DNA of 64,000 bases from contig JAZOOD010000066.1 of the NCBI GenBank assembly GCA_045654805.1, positions 77,795-141,794 on the forward strand, read 5' to 3'. Below the pieces are notes generated by a model. It made no database searches. It saw only the letters and a program-made list of their open reading frames with translations, and was not told the DNA's origin. Positions 43,813 to 52,678 of this stretch are shown piece after piece. The position numbers were made by a program, and so were the translations under genes. Every line of letters begins with the position of its first letter. The stretch's first letter is position 1. This stretch comes from CAZNKU01 sp045654805 (GTDB taxonomy: Bacteria > Bacillota > Clostridia > Monoglobales > Firm-18).

Positions 43813-44694
43813 TTACATTACATTATGCAAAACATATAATATTACAATTATAACAACGGGAATATTAAAAAACGCCTTGCATAAATTATAAAACATATCA
43901 TCTGACGGATATTTTTTGACTTTTGAATTATGTATTCTGTACAATAATATCAGGGAAAACACAGCCCCCGCCATTGACAGAAATACAAAAAAACCAAATG
44001 TGCCTACAAAACCGCCCCACATATAAAACTTATTTGATATAAAATCTATAAGCACTCCACAAAAATTAAAGAAAAAATGAACAACAATACCCGCAAGTAC
44101 AGAATTGGTGTTTAAAACCGCAAAAGCTGTCGCGGCACCCAAAATCATATGTCCCGCTACCGAATATATATCCCCGTGCATCAGTGCGAACAATACAGTT
44201 GTAACAATAATTGAATACAAATACCCTTTTCTTCTTACCGACGTAAGCACCATACCCCTTATCAGCAATTCCTCAAATATTGCCGGTATAATGCATATAA
44301 ACAAAGTCATCAGCATTATATCAGAAGTATTTCCCGGAGGCTCTACAATAGCATTACTGTTCTGTGCAAGCCTTTGAAGTGGAACATTTGAAAGTATCGC
44401 CACCGGCTGCAGGCAGATACCCAACAGAGCACACCTTAAAATTGCAGGCATTTTAACTGATTTTATTCTGAAAGTTCTTTTAACCCCCGCCCTTTTACCT
44501 ACACACAGCAAAAAGCACGGGATTGCAACTGCAACAACCTGTGTAAGCAATATGTAAATATAATTTACAGACAGATTGTTGCCGAAAATATCTCCATAAT
44601 TTTTTACAAACAACGATACAACAAATTGCAAAATAAAAACAATCAACAAAAGCCTTGTGCATAAAAAATACGGAATTATTTTATTATTACTCAT
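43813..44694 (-). CDS. CPBP family intramembrane metalloprotease
   Basis: 293 residues, about eight membrane segments. The three CPBP (CAAX protease and bacteriocin-processing) motifs are intact: FEELLIRG (EExxxR), LFALMHG (FxxxH) and VVHFFFNF (HxxxN). Substrate unknown. It lies between the DJ-1-type gene and mltG, with short gaps on both sides, so it may be co-transcribed. Confidence 0.9.
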   Translation of the reverse strand: MSNNKIIPYFLCTRLLLIVFILQFVVSLFVKNYGDIFGNNLSVNYIYILLTQVVAVAIPCFLLCVGKRAGVKRTFRIKSVKMPAILRCALLGICLQPVAILSNVPLQRLAQNSNAIVEPPGNTSDIMLMTLFICIIPAIFEELLIRGMVLTSVRRKGYLYSIIVTTVLFALMHGDIYSVAGHMILGAATAFAVLNTNSVLAGIVVHFFFNFCGVLIDFISNKFYMWGGFVGTFGFFVFLSMAGAVFSLILLYRIHNSKVKKYPSDDMFYNLCKAFFNIPVVIIVILYVLHNVM

Positions 44695-44705
44695 AAAAAC
44701 CTCTG

Positions 44706-45248
44706 TTACTTATACATAGTGGAAACTGCCATTTTATCCGCAGTATCCTTATCCTTTAAATACTCAAGTATCGCCAATGAAAAATTCATAGCCGTACCCA
44801 TACCCTTTGATGTAATTACATTGCCGTCAACAGTTACTCTGTCTCCTGTGGCAGATGCATCCAAAAGATTTTCCTCAAAACCGGGGAAGCAGGTTGCCTT
44901 TTTGCCCTTTAAATAACCGAATTTACCCAAAACCTTAGGTGCCGCACAGATTGCACACATAAGCAAGCCCTTTTGTGAAGCATAAGCCAAAAGCTCCTGT
45001 ACTTCCCTGCAATTTTCCAGATTATCAGCACCGGGCATACCACCGGGCAAAATTACCGCCTCTACATCATCATAATTTATATTTTCTATAACATCGTCTG
45101 CATCAATCATAATATTATGAGTGCCGCAAACGCACAAGTCACCGTTAATGGAATAAGTTACTGTTTTGATTCCTGCACGCCTTAAAATGTCCACAGGTGT
45201 AAGTGCCTCAATTTCCTCAAAGCCGTCTGCCAACAATAATGCTACCAC
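44706..45248 (-). CDS. DJ-1/PfpI family protein
   Basis: 180 residues with the DJ-1 fold: LLLADGFEEIEALTPVDILR, the acidic residue in ADNLEN and the nucleophile-elbow cysteine in LLMCAICAAPKVLG. GTG start after GAGAGGG. Members act as deglycases, chaperones or ThiJ-like proteins; the specific activity cannot be told. It lies 2 bases downstream of the DUF2156 gene. Confidence 0.9.
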   Translation of the reverse strand: MVALLLADGFEEIEALTPVDILRRAGIKTVTYSINGDLCVCGTHNIMIDADDVIENINYDDVEAVILPGGMPGADNLENCREVQELLAYASQKGLLMCAICAAPKVLGKFGYLKGKKATCFPGFEENLLDASATGDRVTVDGNVITSKGMGTAMNFSLAILEYLKDKDTADKMAVSTMYK

Positions 45249-45250
45249 AG

Positions 45251-46129
45251 TTACCCTCTCCTTATTACCTTGTATTTTTCAACCATAAACACTGGCTGGT
45301 ATGACCTTTTTGCCCTTCTAAGCCCTTCTATACCGCAATCGTCCTCGCGGTTTAAATACTTATATTCACTCCACTCATTTTGTGCAAACATCTGGTTAAT
45401 TGCCGCGTATGCACCGTGGAATGAGGTATTTGCCTTTTCTATGTGAATAACCGCCATATTATCAGTAAGCCTGTCACCGAAGGTAAATGCCGCAATTTCT
45501 CCGTCTACCTTTAGCATTGCACCTTTTATTCCAAGATAATCAATATTTTCAATAATATCGCCTATGGCGTCACGTTCCGCAGCAAGATATTTGTCTGTAA
45601 TGTCCGCCCATAGGTCATATGCCTTTAATATATCTTCCTTGTCATCAGATTTTACTTCCAAATATTCGTATTTGTATGTCTTTTTGAATTTATTAAGGTG
45701 GTTTTTCTTGGAATGGAGCTTTTTACCCGACAGATTTATCATCCTTTCAGTTTCATAAACATAGTCGGAATATACGCTCATATCACCAAATTCATATTCA
45801 TCCGTATTGTTTTTTATAAATTCAACAACGTCCATTGTAACGCCGTAAAATTGCGGTTTTTCGCCAATTGACACCATATAGTCGCAAGCCTTTTTTGCAA
45901 CTGCCAACCTGTCGCCGTTACCGACAGGGAAGCGAAGTCCCGCAGGATTATCCCCATCCTTCGACCACAAAACAAGGCAGTCATCAATTACCGCATATCT
46001 CATATCATACGCCTTACGCCATATATAAAGACTGCTGAAAGACATTTCGCATCCCATATTTTGCTCTGTTTTAAGATATTTATTTATAATATCCCTGTCG
46101 CCAAGCTCTATGGGCTTAAAGTTTATCAT
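45251..46129 (-). CDS. DUF2156 family protein (GNAT-like, LPG-synthase C-terminal domain type)
   Basis: 292 residues resembling the soluble acyltransferase domain of phosphatidylglycerol lysyltransferases: an N-terminal half with MSFSSLYIWRKAYDMRYAV and a C-terminal half with KKNHLNKFKKTYKYEYLE and NREDDCGIEGLRRAKRSYQP. No membrane segments. Stand-alone DUF2156 proteins are common in Clostridia and their acceptor is unknown. The start lies inside the end of tmk, indicating coupling. Confidence 0.82.
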   Translation of the reverse strand: MINFKPIELGDRDIINKYLKTEQNMGCEMSFSSLYIWRKAYDMRYAVIDDCLVLWSKDGDNPAGLRFPVGNGDRLAVAKKACDYMVSIGEKPQFYGVTMDVVEFIKNNTDEYEFGDMSVYSDYVYETERMINLSGKKLHSKKNHLNKFKKTYKYEYLEVKSDDKEDILKAYDLWADITDKYLAAERDAIGDIIENIDYLGIKGAMLKVDGEIAAFTFGDRLTDNMAVIHIEKANTSFHGAYAAINQMFAQNEWSEYKYLNREDDCGIEGLRRAKRSYQPVFMVEKYKVIRRG

Positions 46130-46781
46130 CACTCATCACCAAATTATAAATTTCGTCATTTATATCTTCTATACTTCTTAATTTACCATCTTTTACGCAT
46201 TCTATTACATTCCAACCGCATTTTTTTGCAACATAAAGTGCGTTGTTGTAGGATTTTTCAAGATAATCGCTGTTTTTTTCGTGAATATCCTTTTCCTGCT
46301 GACCTGTTATTTTGTTACTTCTGTTTTCCATAAGTTTTCTGCTTACTGCAGGAGGCACATCCAAAAAGAATACGTAATCAGGCCTTGGTAAACCCAAAAG
46401 ATTATATTCATAATCAAACAGCCATTCTAAAAACCTGTCCTTTTCCTCACCCTCAAGCTTGCCTGCCTGATGTACCGCATTGGAGGTTGTGTATCGGTCA
46501 CAAAGTATAAATTTGCCACCTTCATAATCACTACGCCAATCCTTTAAAAAACTGCCGATACGGTCGGCGGCATAAAAGGTTGATGAAGCATAAGCATTAA
46601 CATCTTCAGGCTTTGTTCCAAATTCACCGCCGAGGTACATTTTGACCAAGGTTGATGTATCACTTTCATAACAGGGGAATGTAAGTCTGCGGATTTCAAA
46701 TTTTTCAGTTAATCTGTCATATAACATCTGGCTTTGGGTCTGCTTACCGCTGCCGTCAACGCCCTCTATTACAACTAGCAT
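46116..46781 (-). CDS. tmk: Thymidylate kinase
   Basis: Phosphorylates dTMP to dTDP. 221 residues. P-loop EGVDGSGKQTQSQML, the DR(Y/H) dTMP site LCDRYTTSNAVHQAGK and a lid region. Position directly after thyX, with a 7-base overlap, links dTMP synthesis with its phosphorylation. Confidence 0.94.
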   Translation of the reverse strand: MLVVIEGVDGSGKQTQSQMLYDRLTEKFEIRRLTFPCYESDTSTLVKMYLGGEFGTKPEDVNAYASSTFYAADRIGSFLKDWRSDYEGGKFILCDRYTTSNAVHQAGKLEGEEKDRFLEWLFDYEYNLLGLPRPDYVFFLDVPPAVSRKLMENRSNKITGQQEKDIHEKNSDYLEKSYNNALYVAKKCGWNVIECVKDGKLRSIEDINDEIYNLVMSDDKL

Positions 46782-47518
46782 AAATACTTCTCCCTTTTTT
46801 CCTTCATTTTACCGCAGGACATTTTACCCTCCGGACATGGGCCGGAAACACAAGGAGGACCTGCATATTTGAACAAAGTAGGTGCAACCTCTTTTACAAG
46901 CCTTAGCATTTCATCAGCCATAGCGCGAATTTCCCACTGTGCCCTTTCGCAACAACGATGGTGGAACATATTCATAAGCGAACGTACGTTAAAGGTCATT
47001 ACAATCTTTGTTTCACAGGCATTTGGAAGAACAAAGCGGGCATCTTCAATAGCCGTTTTTTCTGCCGCTTTTTCCGCCATACCCTCATCCATATGTTTTT
47101 TCTTTAAAATTTCCGTAATATCATCATACTGCTTTTGCAAATATTCCATAGTCTGCACATATATTGCAGAAGCCTTTTCGTCGTCCTTAATTGCAGGCGG
47201 AACTATGTACTGAAACTGTCCTTCAGTAACATATCTTTGGGACTTTACTGAATAGCTTGCAATACGGTGACGCGTTATCTGTGCAAGCAGTGCACGGCTT
47301 ACTCCCTCAATACCAAAGGTGAATGTAACGTGCTCCGTAGGGCTTTCGTGACCTAAATCCATAAGCCTTTTAATAAAGCTTTCGGTCTTTTCCTCATCAA
47401 GCCCCTCGTGTATATGCTCAATATCCGAAGAAGAATAGCAAAGCTTAGCCGCAGTAGCTATTATTCTTTCGGGATTTTCGGTATGTGCCAGTAACTTAAC
47501 CTTCAATTTTGCTTCCAT
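46775..47518 (-). CDS. thyX: FAD-dependent thymidylate synthase ThyX
   Basis: Makes dTMP from dUMP with methylene-THF and FAD. About 247 residues. The ThyX signature RHRIASYSVKSQRY is intact, preceded by GHESPTEHVTFTF and followed by RSLMNMFHHRCCERAQWEIR. The C-terminal tail holds extra cysteines (PPCVSGPCPEGKMSCGK), possibly a metal site. Start at the ATG ending at 47518 with AAAGGA 9-10 bases upstream. No thyA is seen in the window. Confidence 0.96.
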   Translation of the reverse strand: MEAKLKVKLLAHTENPERIIATAAKLCYSSSDIEHIHEGLDEEKTESFIKRLMDLGHESPTEHVTFTFGIEGVSRALLAQITRHRIASYSVKSQRYVTEGQFQYIVPPAIKDDEKASAIYVQTMEYLQKQYDDITEILKKKHMDEGMAEKAAEKTAIEDARFVLPNACETKIVMTFNVRSLMNMFHHRCCERAQWEIRAMADEMLRLVKEVAPTLFKYAGPPCVSGPCPEGKMSCGKMKEKREKYLC

Positions 47519-47541
47519 GGCATAACATCCTTTCACACAAA

Positions 47542-48243
47542 TCATTTGTACTTTCTGCCGTTAAACATAACGTCTATTATAAAAACAGGTAATTTCATTA
47601 TTCTGGGCAATCTCTTTTTTGGCTCCTTAAGAGCTCTGTATAGCCATTCTATACATAGCTTTTGATAAATTTCCGGTGCACGTTCAACCTCGCCAGCCAA
47701 AACATCTAGTGAACCACCTGCCCCAATGCTTATTGGAACATTTAGCTTTTCAAGATTTTTGTAAATCCACTTTTCCTGCTTTGGAGCGCCAAGACATACT
47801 ACCAAAACATCGGGTTTTTTGTCAATTATATCCTTTACAATTTCGTCATCCTCTTTAAAATAACCGTGATGACATCCAACAACATTAACCCCCTGCTTAC
47901 GCATATTTTCCATAGCCTTTTCCGCCACACCGGGTTTTCCGCCAAAAAAGTAAAAGCTGTGTCCTGTCTTTAAAAGCCGGCACACAAAGTCAAATCCCCC
48001 TACCCTTTCAGACACAGGATTTTTCACAAACTTTGATGCTATAACTACACCAATCCCGTCAGGCAACAACATATCTGCGGAATTTATTATATTTTTAAGC
48101 TCCTCATCCTTTTTACACTCCATTATAATTTCAGGATTAGGAGTAAAAACCATATGGGGCTTGCCGTCAAAAAAAGTTTCTGCCCTTTCCACAGCCTGTT
48201 TCATAGTGATTTTATTTACCTTTACACCCAGTATATTAACCAT
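47542..48243 (-). CDS. WecG/TagA/CpsF family glycosyltransferase (GT26)
   Basis: 233 residues: FTPNPEIIMECKKDEEL, PDGIGVVIASKF, FYFFGGKPGVAEKA, VCLGAPKQEKWI, and GAGGSLDVLAGEVERAPE with the amphipathic C-terminus used for membrane attachment. TagA transfers ManNAc to undecaprenyl-PP-GlcNAc to start teichoic acid or other secondary wall polymers. The exact sugar is inferred from family. First gene of the tagA-thyX-tmk run. Confidence 0.9.
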   Translation of the reverse strand: MVNILGVKVNKITMKQAVERAETFFDGKPHMVFTPNPEIIMECKKDEELKNIINSADMLLPDGIGVVIASKFVKNPVSERVGGFDFVCRLLKTGHSFYFFGGKPGVAEKAMENMRKQGVNVVGCHHGYFKEDDEIVKDIIDKKPDVLVVCLGAPKQEKWIYKNLEKLNVPISIGAGGSLDVLAGEVERAPEIYQKLCIEWLYRALKEPKKRLPRIMKLPVFIIDVMFNGRKYK

Positions 48244-48302
48244 TTAAAACACTCCTGTCATTAACCCTATTATTTTATCATAATACAGGTTTTTTTGCAA
48301 GT

Positions 48303-48944
48303 TTAATAGCCAAGTTCTTCGTTTACCAATATAACTTTAATTCTGCCCTCATACTTTTGAACAGTGGATACCAGATAGTGCTTGCAAATTCTTGTAGGGG
48401 AATTGCAGCCTTTACCTATACCGCCCTCCATATCCATACAATGTCCCTTTACATTACAATATGTTTTGCAATTAAGTCTGCGGGCATTTTTAGGTGCTGC
48501 TACTGTCTTGACACGTTTTACAGCCTCGTCAATGTTTGCAACAATTTTATTTACACCTACTATCATTATAACCTTTTTTGGACCGAATGCTATAGCACCT
48601 ATTCTGTTTGCGTTGCCGTCTACGTTGTAGAGCTCGCCTTCCTCTGTTACTGCATTAGAGCTGCAAAAATAAGCATCTGCACTAAAGGACTTTCTGAATA
48701 CATCTTCAATCTCCTCAGGTGTAAGCCCTTCCTTGTATCTGTCTATAAATTCATATCTGCCGCTTCTAAGATGGTCCAAAACCCCCGCTTCCGTCAAGGT
48801 AACGGAGCCGCCAACAGCTACGGTAGAGCCTTCCCCAACCAATTTTTCTATTAAAGGAATAATTTCCTCCTTAGTTTGTATAAAATATGCATCAATATTA
48901 TTCTTTTCAAGATTTTTAATTGTCTTTTCAATTTGTGCGTTCAT
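48303..48944 (-). CDS. LUD domain protein (LutC/DUF162 type)
   Basis: 213 residues: VAVGGSVTLTEAGVLDHLR, FSADAYFCSSNAVTEEGELY and FGPKKVIMIVGVNK mark the LUD domain of lactate-utilisation proteins. A C-terminal Cys-rich stretch (CKTYCNVKGHCMDM, CNSPTRICKHY) suggests a metal or Fe-S site. No lutAB partners are nearby, so a lactate role is not supported here. It is preceded by AAGGAGGTGA and a TTGAAT-17-TATAAT promoter. Confidence 0.85.
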   Translation of the reverse strand: MNAQIEKTIKNLEKNNIDAYFIQTKEEIIPLIEKLVGEGSTVAVGGSVTLTEAGVLDHLRSGRYEFIDRYKEGLTPEEIEDVFRKSFSADAYFCSSNAVTEEGELYNVDGNANRIGAIAFGPKKVIMIVGVNKIVANIDEAVKRVKTVAAPKNARRLNCKTYCNVKGHCMDMEGGIGKGCNSPTRICKHYLVSTVQKYEGRIKVILVNEELGY

Positions 48945-48961
48945 AAAATCACCTCCTTATA

Positions 48962-48990
48962 ATTATACCTCAAAAACTCCCATCATTCAA
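48962..48990 (-). promoter_or_regulatory. Sigma-A promoter of the LUD gene
   Basis: Minus strand TTGAAT, 17-base spacer, TATAAT, 17 bases upstream of the ATG. Confidence 0.65.
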
Positions 48991-48991
48991 T

Positions 48992-49021
48992 ACATATTTT
49001 AACTATTGTGGGTAAATAATA
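48992..49021 (+). promoter_or_regulatory. Candidate sigma-G (forespore) promoter of the ger operon
   Basis: ACATA (compare GYATR), an 18-base spacer and AATAATA (compare CATNNTA) lie about 20 bases before the first ger ATG. gerA-type operons are sigma-G dependent in Bacillus. Matches are partial, and AT-rich DNA makes chance likely. Confidence 0.35.
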
Positions 49022-49040
49022 CTGTAAATGGAGGTGTTTT

Positions 49041-50534
49041 ATGAAAATTTTCAAAAGTATTGAAAAAAATTTACAGCACATAAAAATTGCAATGTCTATT
49101 CCTCTTAGTATGGACGCTATTTTAAGGGAATTTGCAATTATATTTGATGATAAAAAATACAAGGCATTTCTTGTATATTACGAGGGTATGGTAACAAGTA
49201 CCCGTATAGATGATTTTATAATGCAATCCTTACACCTTATACCCCCAAAGGGTGATGATGACCTTAAAACAACAATATCGGAGCAATTGCTGTCCTCCAA
49301 CCAGTTACGTGAATTTGACACCTTCGAGAAGGTTTTGGGTATGGTAAATTACGGGGGATGTGCAGTTTTTGTAGACACAATAGACACCTGCTTTGTCCTT
49401 GATGTAAAGGGGTGGGAACGACGCGGAGTGTCAGAGCCTGTGGCAGAGGGCGTAATACGAGGGTCGCAGGAAGCTTTTATAGAAACCATACGTATAAATA
49501 CAGGTATGATACGACGTCTTGTAAGACAGGAAAAGCTTATATGCGAAGGCTTTTTGTTAGGCAAAAAAAGTCAGACTCCCTGTAACCTTATGTATATAAA
49601 AGGTCAGGCGGACAACAAAATTATAACGGAGCTTCGCCGACGTATAAACGCAATAAATACGGAATACATTACGGATTCCGGAGAATTGGAACAATTAATT
49701 GAGGATTTCAGCTATTTCCCCTCGCCCCAGGTACTTTCCACCGAAAGGCCAGACCGTGCCGCAACGGCACTTATGGAGGGCAAGGCAGTTATTGTCCTTG
49801 ACGGAACGCCGTTTGTGCTGATAATGCCCATTAATGCCTTTGAGCTTATACACACACCGGAAGATAAAGCACTACGCTTCCCCTACGCAAATCTTGTAAG
49901 AATTATGCGTATTATTGCACTTTTTATATCATTGCTTTTACCTGCAGTATTTGTAGCAGTATGCAATTTTCATCAAGAGGCAATACCTGTGCACTTATTG
50001 TTTGCGATTTCTGCCTCCAGACGCTCCGTCCCATTTTCCCTGATTACAGAGCTTATATTGTTCGAAATAGCCTTTGAAATTATAAGAGAAGCAAGTATAC
50101 GCATCCCCTCCACCGCAGGGAACGCAATGGGCATAATAGGAGGGCTGATTATCGGACAGGCGGCAATAGACGCAAATATTGTAAGCCCCATAGTTATTAT
50201 AATAGTTGCACTTACAGGTATAGGGTCATTTACAATACCCAGTTATTCCCTTACCTTTGCATACCGCATTTTAAAATACATCTATATTTTACTTGGTGCA
50301 ATATGCGGTTTTTTAGGCATAACCTTCGGTCTTGTAATACATCTTGTAATGCTGTGCAACAGTCAATCGTTGGGTGTACCCTTTCTTGCACCCTTTTCCG
50401 ACAGCTACAAAAACAGATACGGCAAGCTGTTTGTAAAACCTGTATGGAAAAGATTTCCCTTTAAAAATCCCAGAAAATGGGCGTCGGGGACAAACAGCAC
50501 AAATTCACCCGTCAAAAGTATAGAAATAAATTAA
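49041..50534 (+). CDS. Spore germinant receptor subunit A (GerA family)
   Basis: Inner-membrane A subunit of a Ger-type receptor, 497 residues. A soluble N-terminal half (VYYEGMVTSTRIDDFIMQSL) contains FLLGKKSQTPCNLMYIKG and EDFSYFPSPQVLSTERPDR. The membrane half has ALRFPYANLVRIMRIIALFI and IPSTAGNAMGIIGGLIIGQA. The C-terminus is the usual soluble tail. GGAGGTG precedes the ATG. It is the first gene of a plus-strand A-B-C-ypeB run that is otherwise surrounded by minus-strand genes. Confidence 0.96.
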   Translation: MKIFKSIEKNLQHIKIAMSIPLSMDAILREFAIIFDDKKYKAFLVYYEGMVTSTRIDDFIMQSLHLIPPKGDDDLKTTISEQLLSSNQLREFDTFEKVLGMVNYGGCAVFVDTIDTCFVLDVKGWERRGVSEPVAEGVIRGSQEAFIETIRINTGMIRRLVRQEKLICEGFLLGKKSQTPCNLMYIKGQADNKIITELRRRINAINTEYITDSGELEQLIEDFSYFPSPQVLSTERPDRAATALMEGKAVIVLDGTPFVLIMPINAFELIHTPEDKALRFPYANLVRIMRIIALFISLLLPAVFVAVCNFHQEAIPVHLLFAISASRRSVPFSLITELILFEIAFEIIREASIRIPSTAGNAMGIIGGLIIGQAAIDANIVSPIVIIIVALTGIGSFTIPSYSLTFAYRILKYIYILLGAICGFLGITFGLVIHLVMLCNSQSLGVPFLAPFSDSYKNRYGKLFVKPVWKRFPFKNPRKWASGTNSTNSPVKSIEIN

Positions 50535-50547
50535 AGGTTGTGACATA

Positions 50548-51618
50548 ATGGAAACTTCTACAAAATTCAGCAGTACGGAGCTTGTATTTGTAATATCAAA
50601 TGCAGTTATATCAAAGCTTTTTATAGTATATCCGTCGGCTTTTGCGGCACTTGGGGCATCGGCAAGTATTATCCTTGCAGTTTTTACGTCGATTATGGGA
50701 CTGTTATTTACAACAGTAACGGTGTATCTTTACAAAAAAAAGAAAGACGATATTTCAAATATGATAACAAATAAAATATTCAAAATCCCCTTTGTTATTC
50801 TTGTAATTGCCCTGTTTATAGGCAATCAGGGGCACTTTATACGCAGTGTGGCAGAAAGTCTTAAAATAAGTATACTGCCGGAATCTCCTCTGTTTTTCAT
50901 AACTTTAATTTATATGATTGGGGTACTGATTTGTACACACACAGGGCTGAAGGCTATTGTCAGGGCACATTCATTTATTGTCCCCTTTACTATTGCTATG
51001 GTGGTAATACTTTTACTATCATCAATCACTAACTTTGACTATAATAACATATTTCCCATTATGGGGAAGGGCAAAGAAATGTTTATGTACCTTTGGGTGC
51101 TTGTATCATATTTTGCCGACTTCATACTGCTGATGTTTTTAATTCCCTTTGCATCTGAAAAAGCGAGTTATAAAAAAATAGCAGTCCCCAGCTTTATAAT
51201 ATCATCGGTTACATTGGTGATAGTTATTACAATATATACTCTTACAATACCCTATAACGTGTCAGGAAGCTTTTTCATACCGGTATACAGAGTATCACAG
51301 TATATAAACTATCAAAGCTTTTTGTCAAGAATGGAATCCATATTCACCATAGGCTGGATGCTTAGTTATTTTGTCACAAGTGCAACATACCTGTACGTAA
51401 CAGCTATGTTAACGGGCAGAATGTTTAAAGCAAAAAGCTACAGACCGTATATGTATATTATATCACTTATAATATTTGGAATATCATTTATTCCCCAAAA
51501 CACAAGCCAGCTTGTTGAATGGTCAAACTTTTTTGCAACACCCAGACTGATTATAGGTATGCTATTACCCCTTTTGATACTGCTTACAGCCAAGTCAAGG
51601 GAGGATAAAAAACTATGA
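50548..51618 (+). CDS. Spore germinant receptor subunit B (permease-like, GerB family)
   Basis: 356 residues with about ten membrane segments of the APC-type spore permease family; the N-terminal ISNAVISKLFIVYPSAFA and HSFIVPFTIAMVVILLLSSI are typical. GerB subunits bind the amino acid or nutrient germinant in known systems. The stop overlaps the start of the next gene by 4 bases. Confidence 0.95.
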   Translation: METSTKFSSTELVFVISNAVISKLFIVYPSAFAALGASASIILAVFTSIMGLLFTTVTVYLYKKKKDDISNMITNKIFKIPFVILVIALFIGNQGHFIRSVAESLKISILPESPLFFITLIYMIGVLICTHTGLKAIVRAHSFIVPFTIAMVVILLLSSITNFDYNNIFPIMGKGKEMFMYLWVLVSYFADFILLMFLIPFASEKASYKKIAVPSFIISSVTLVIVITIYTLTIPYNVSGSFFIPVYRVSQYINYQSFLSRMESIFTIGWMLSYFVTSATYLYVTAMLTGRMFKAKSYRPYMYIISLIIFGISFIPQNTSQLVEWSNFFATPRLIIGMLLPLLILLTAKSREDKKL

Positions 51619-52667
51619 AGAAGCTTTTATGTATAATGTTGTCTGCTATTATATGCTTTACACTTGGAGGATGCTATGATTCAAAGGAAATTTCACGTAT
51701 AGCATTTATAATTGCCGTAGGGTTTGATAAAGACACATACTCCTTCCAGATTGTAAAGCCCTCTGCATTTGAAGGTGAAAGCTCGGAGGACTCGCCATTG
51801 CTTACAACTACCGTAACCGCACCCAACGTATATATTGCAATGGATAAGCTTAATTCGTCAATATCGGAAAGATGCGACTATTCACACATAAAGCTGGTGC
51901 TGTTTTCACGTGATAAATTAAAAGGTGGAATAGAGGATGAAATCAACGCAATGTTAAAGTCCAACGACTTCCATCCCAATACACGCATAGCAATGTGTGA
52001 AGATAAGGTGTCGGATTATTTTAAGGATATGAAAATTCCCCTTGATGCAAATCCTGCTGAATATTACGAAAATATATTTAAGGAAAGCTTTACGGAATAT
52101 TCCCCCGACACCAAGCTTAAGGATATGCAGAAAACTTACAATTCCCAGCTTATAGCCAATGTGGTGCCCGTGCTTAACAACAAATCTACCGGTATGGTTA
52201 TAACAAGGGATTATAAACTAACAGACATAACCGACGAGCAAGAGGTTTTACTATATCATATATTAAAACAAAAAGAATTTGAGGGAAACTACCCAATAAA
52301 CGACGGCACGGTAATAAGTCTGAAGAAAAAAAGTTGTAAATACAGCATAGATATGACGGACAAGATACCGCTTATTTCCGTAAAAGTAAAGCTTGACGGT
52401 AACATCATATGGTCCGAGGGCAGTACAGACAAGCTACAAATTCAGGAGCTTGCAAAGGAAAAGCTGGAAAGCGACATAACAGAATTTTTATACAGATGTT
52501 CACTGCACTACAAGGCAGATATTTTTGATTTTTACAAGCTTGCAAAAACCAATTACCTTACAATAAAAAGCTGGGAAAAGGAAGACTGGCAGGGGTTATA
52601 TGAAAAAACAAACTACAACGTAACCATTGATGTAAACATCAGCCGTGAAGGATTAAATATTAACTGA
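51615..52667 (+). CDS. Spore germinant receptor subunit C lipoprotein (GerC family)
   Basis: 350 residues. Lipoprotein signal peptide with lipobox TLGGC at residues 16-20 followed by YDSKEISRIAFIIAVGFDKD, the N-terminal hallmark of Ger(x)C proteins. Later ITRDYKLTDITDEQEVLLYH and the C-terminal domain with VKLDGNIIWSEG. Translation is coupled to the B subunit (ATGA). Anchored to the outer face of the inner spore membrane. Confidence 0.95.
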   Translation: MKKLLCIMLSAIICFTLGGCYDSKEISRIAFIIAVGFDKDTYSFQIVKPSAFEGESSEDSPLLTTTVTAPNVYIAMDKLNSSISERCDYSHIKLVLFSRDKLKGGIEDEINAMLKSNDFHPNTRIAMCEDKVSDYFKDMKIPLDANPAEYYENIFKESFTEYSPDTKLKDMQKTYNSQLIANVVPVLNNKSTGMVITRDYKLTDITDEQEVLLYHILKQKEFEGNYPINDGTVISLKKKSCKYSIDMTDKIPLISVKVKLDGNIIWSEGSTDKLQIQELAKEKLESDITEFLYRCSLHYKADIFDFYKLAKTNYLTIKSWEKEDWQGLYEKTNYNVTIDVNISREGLNIN

Positions 52668-52678
52668 GGAGTGATTTT

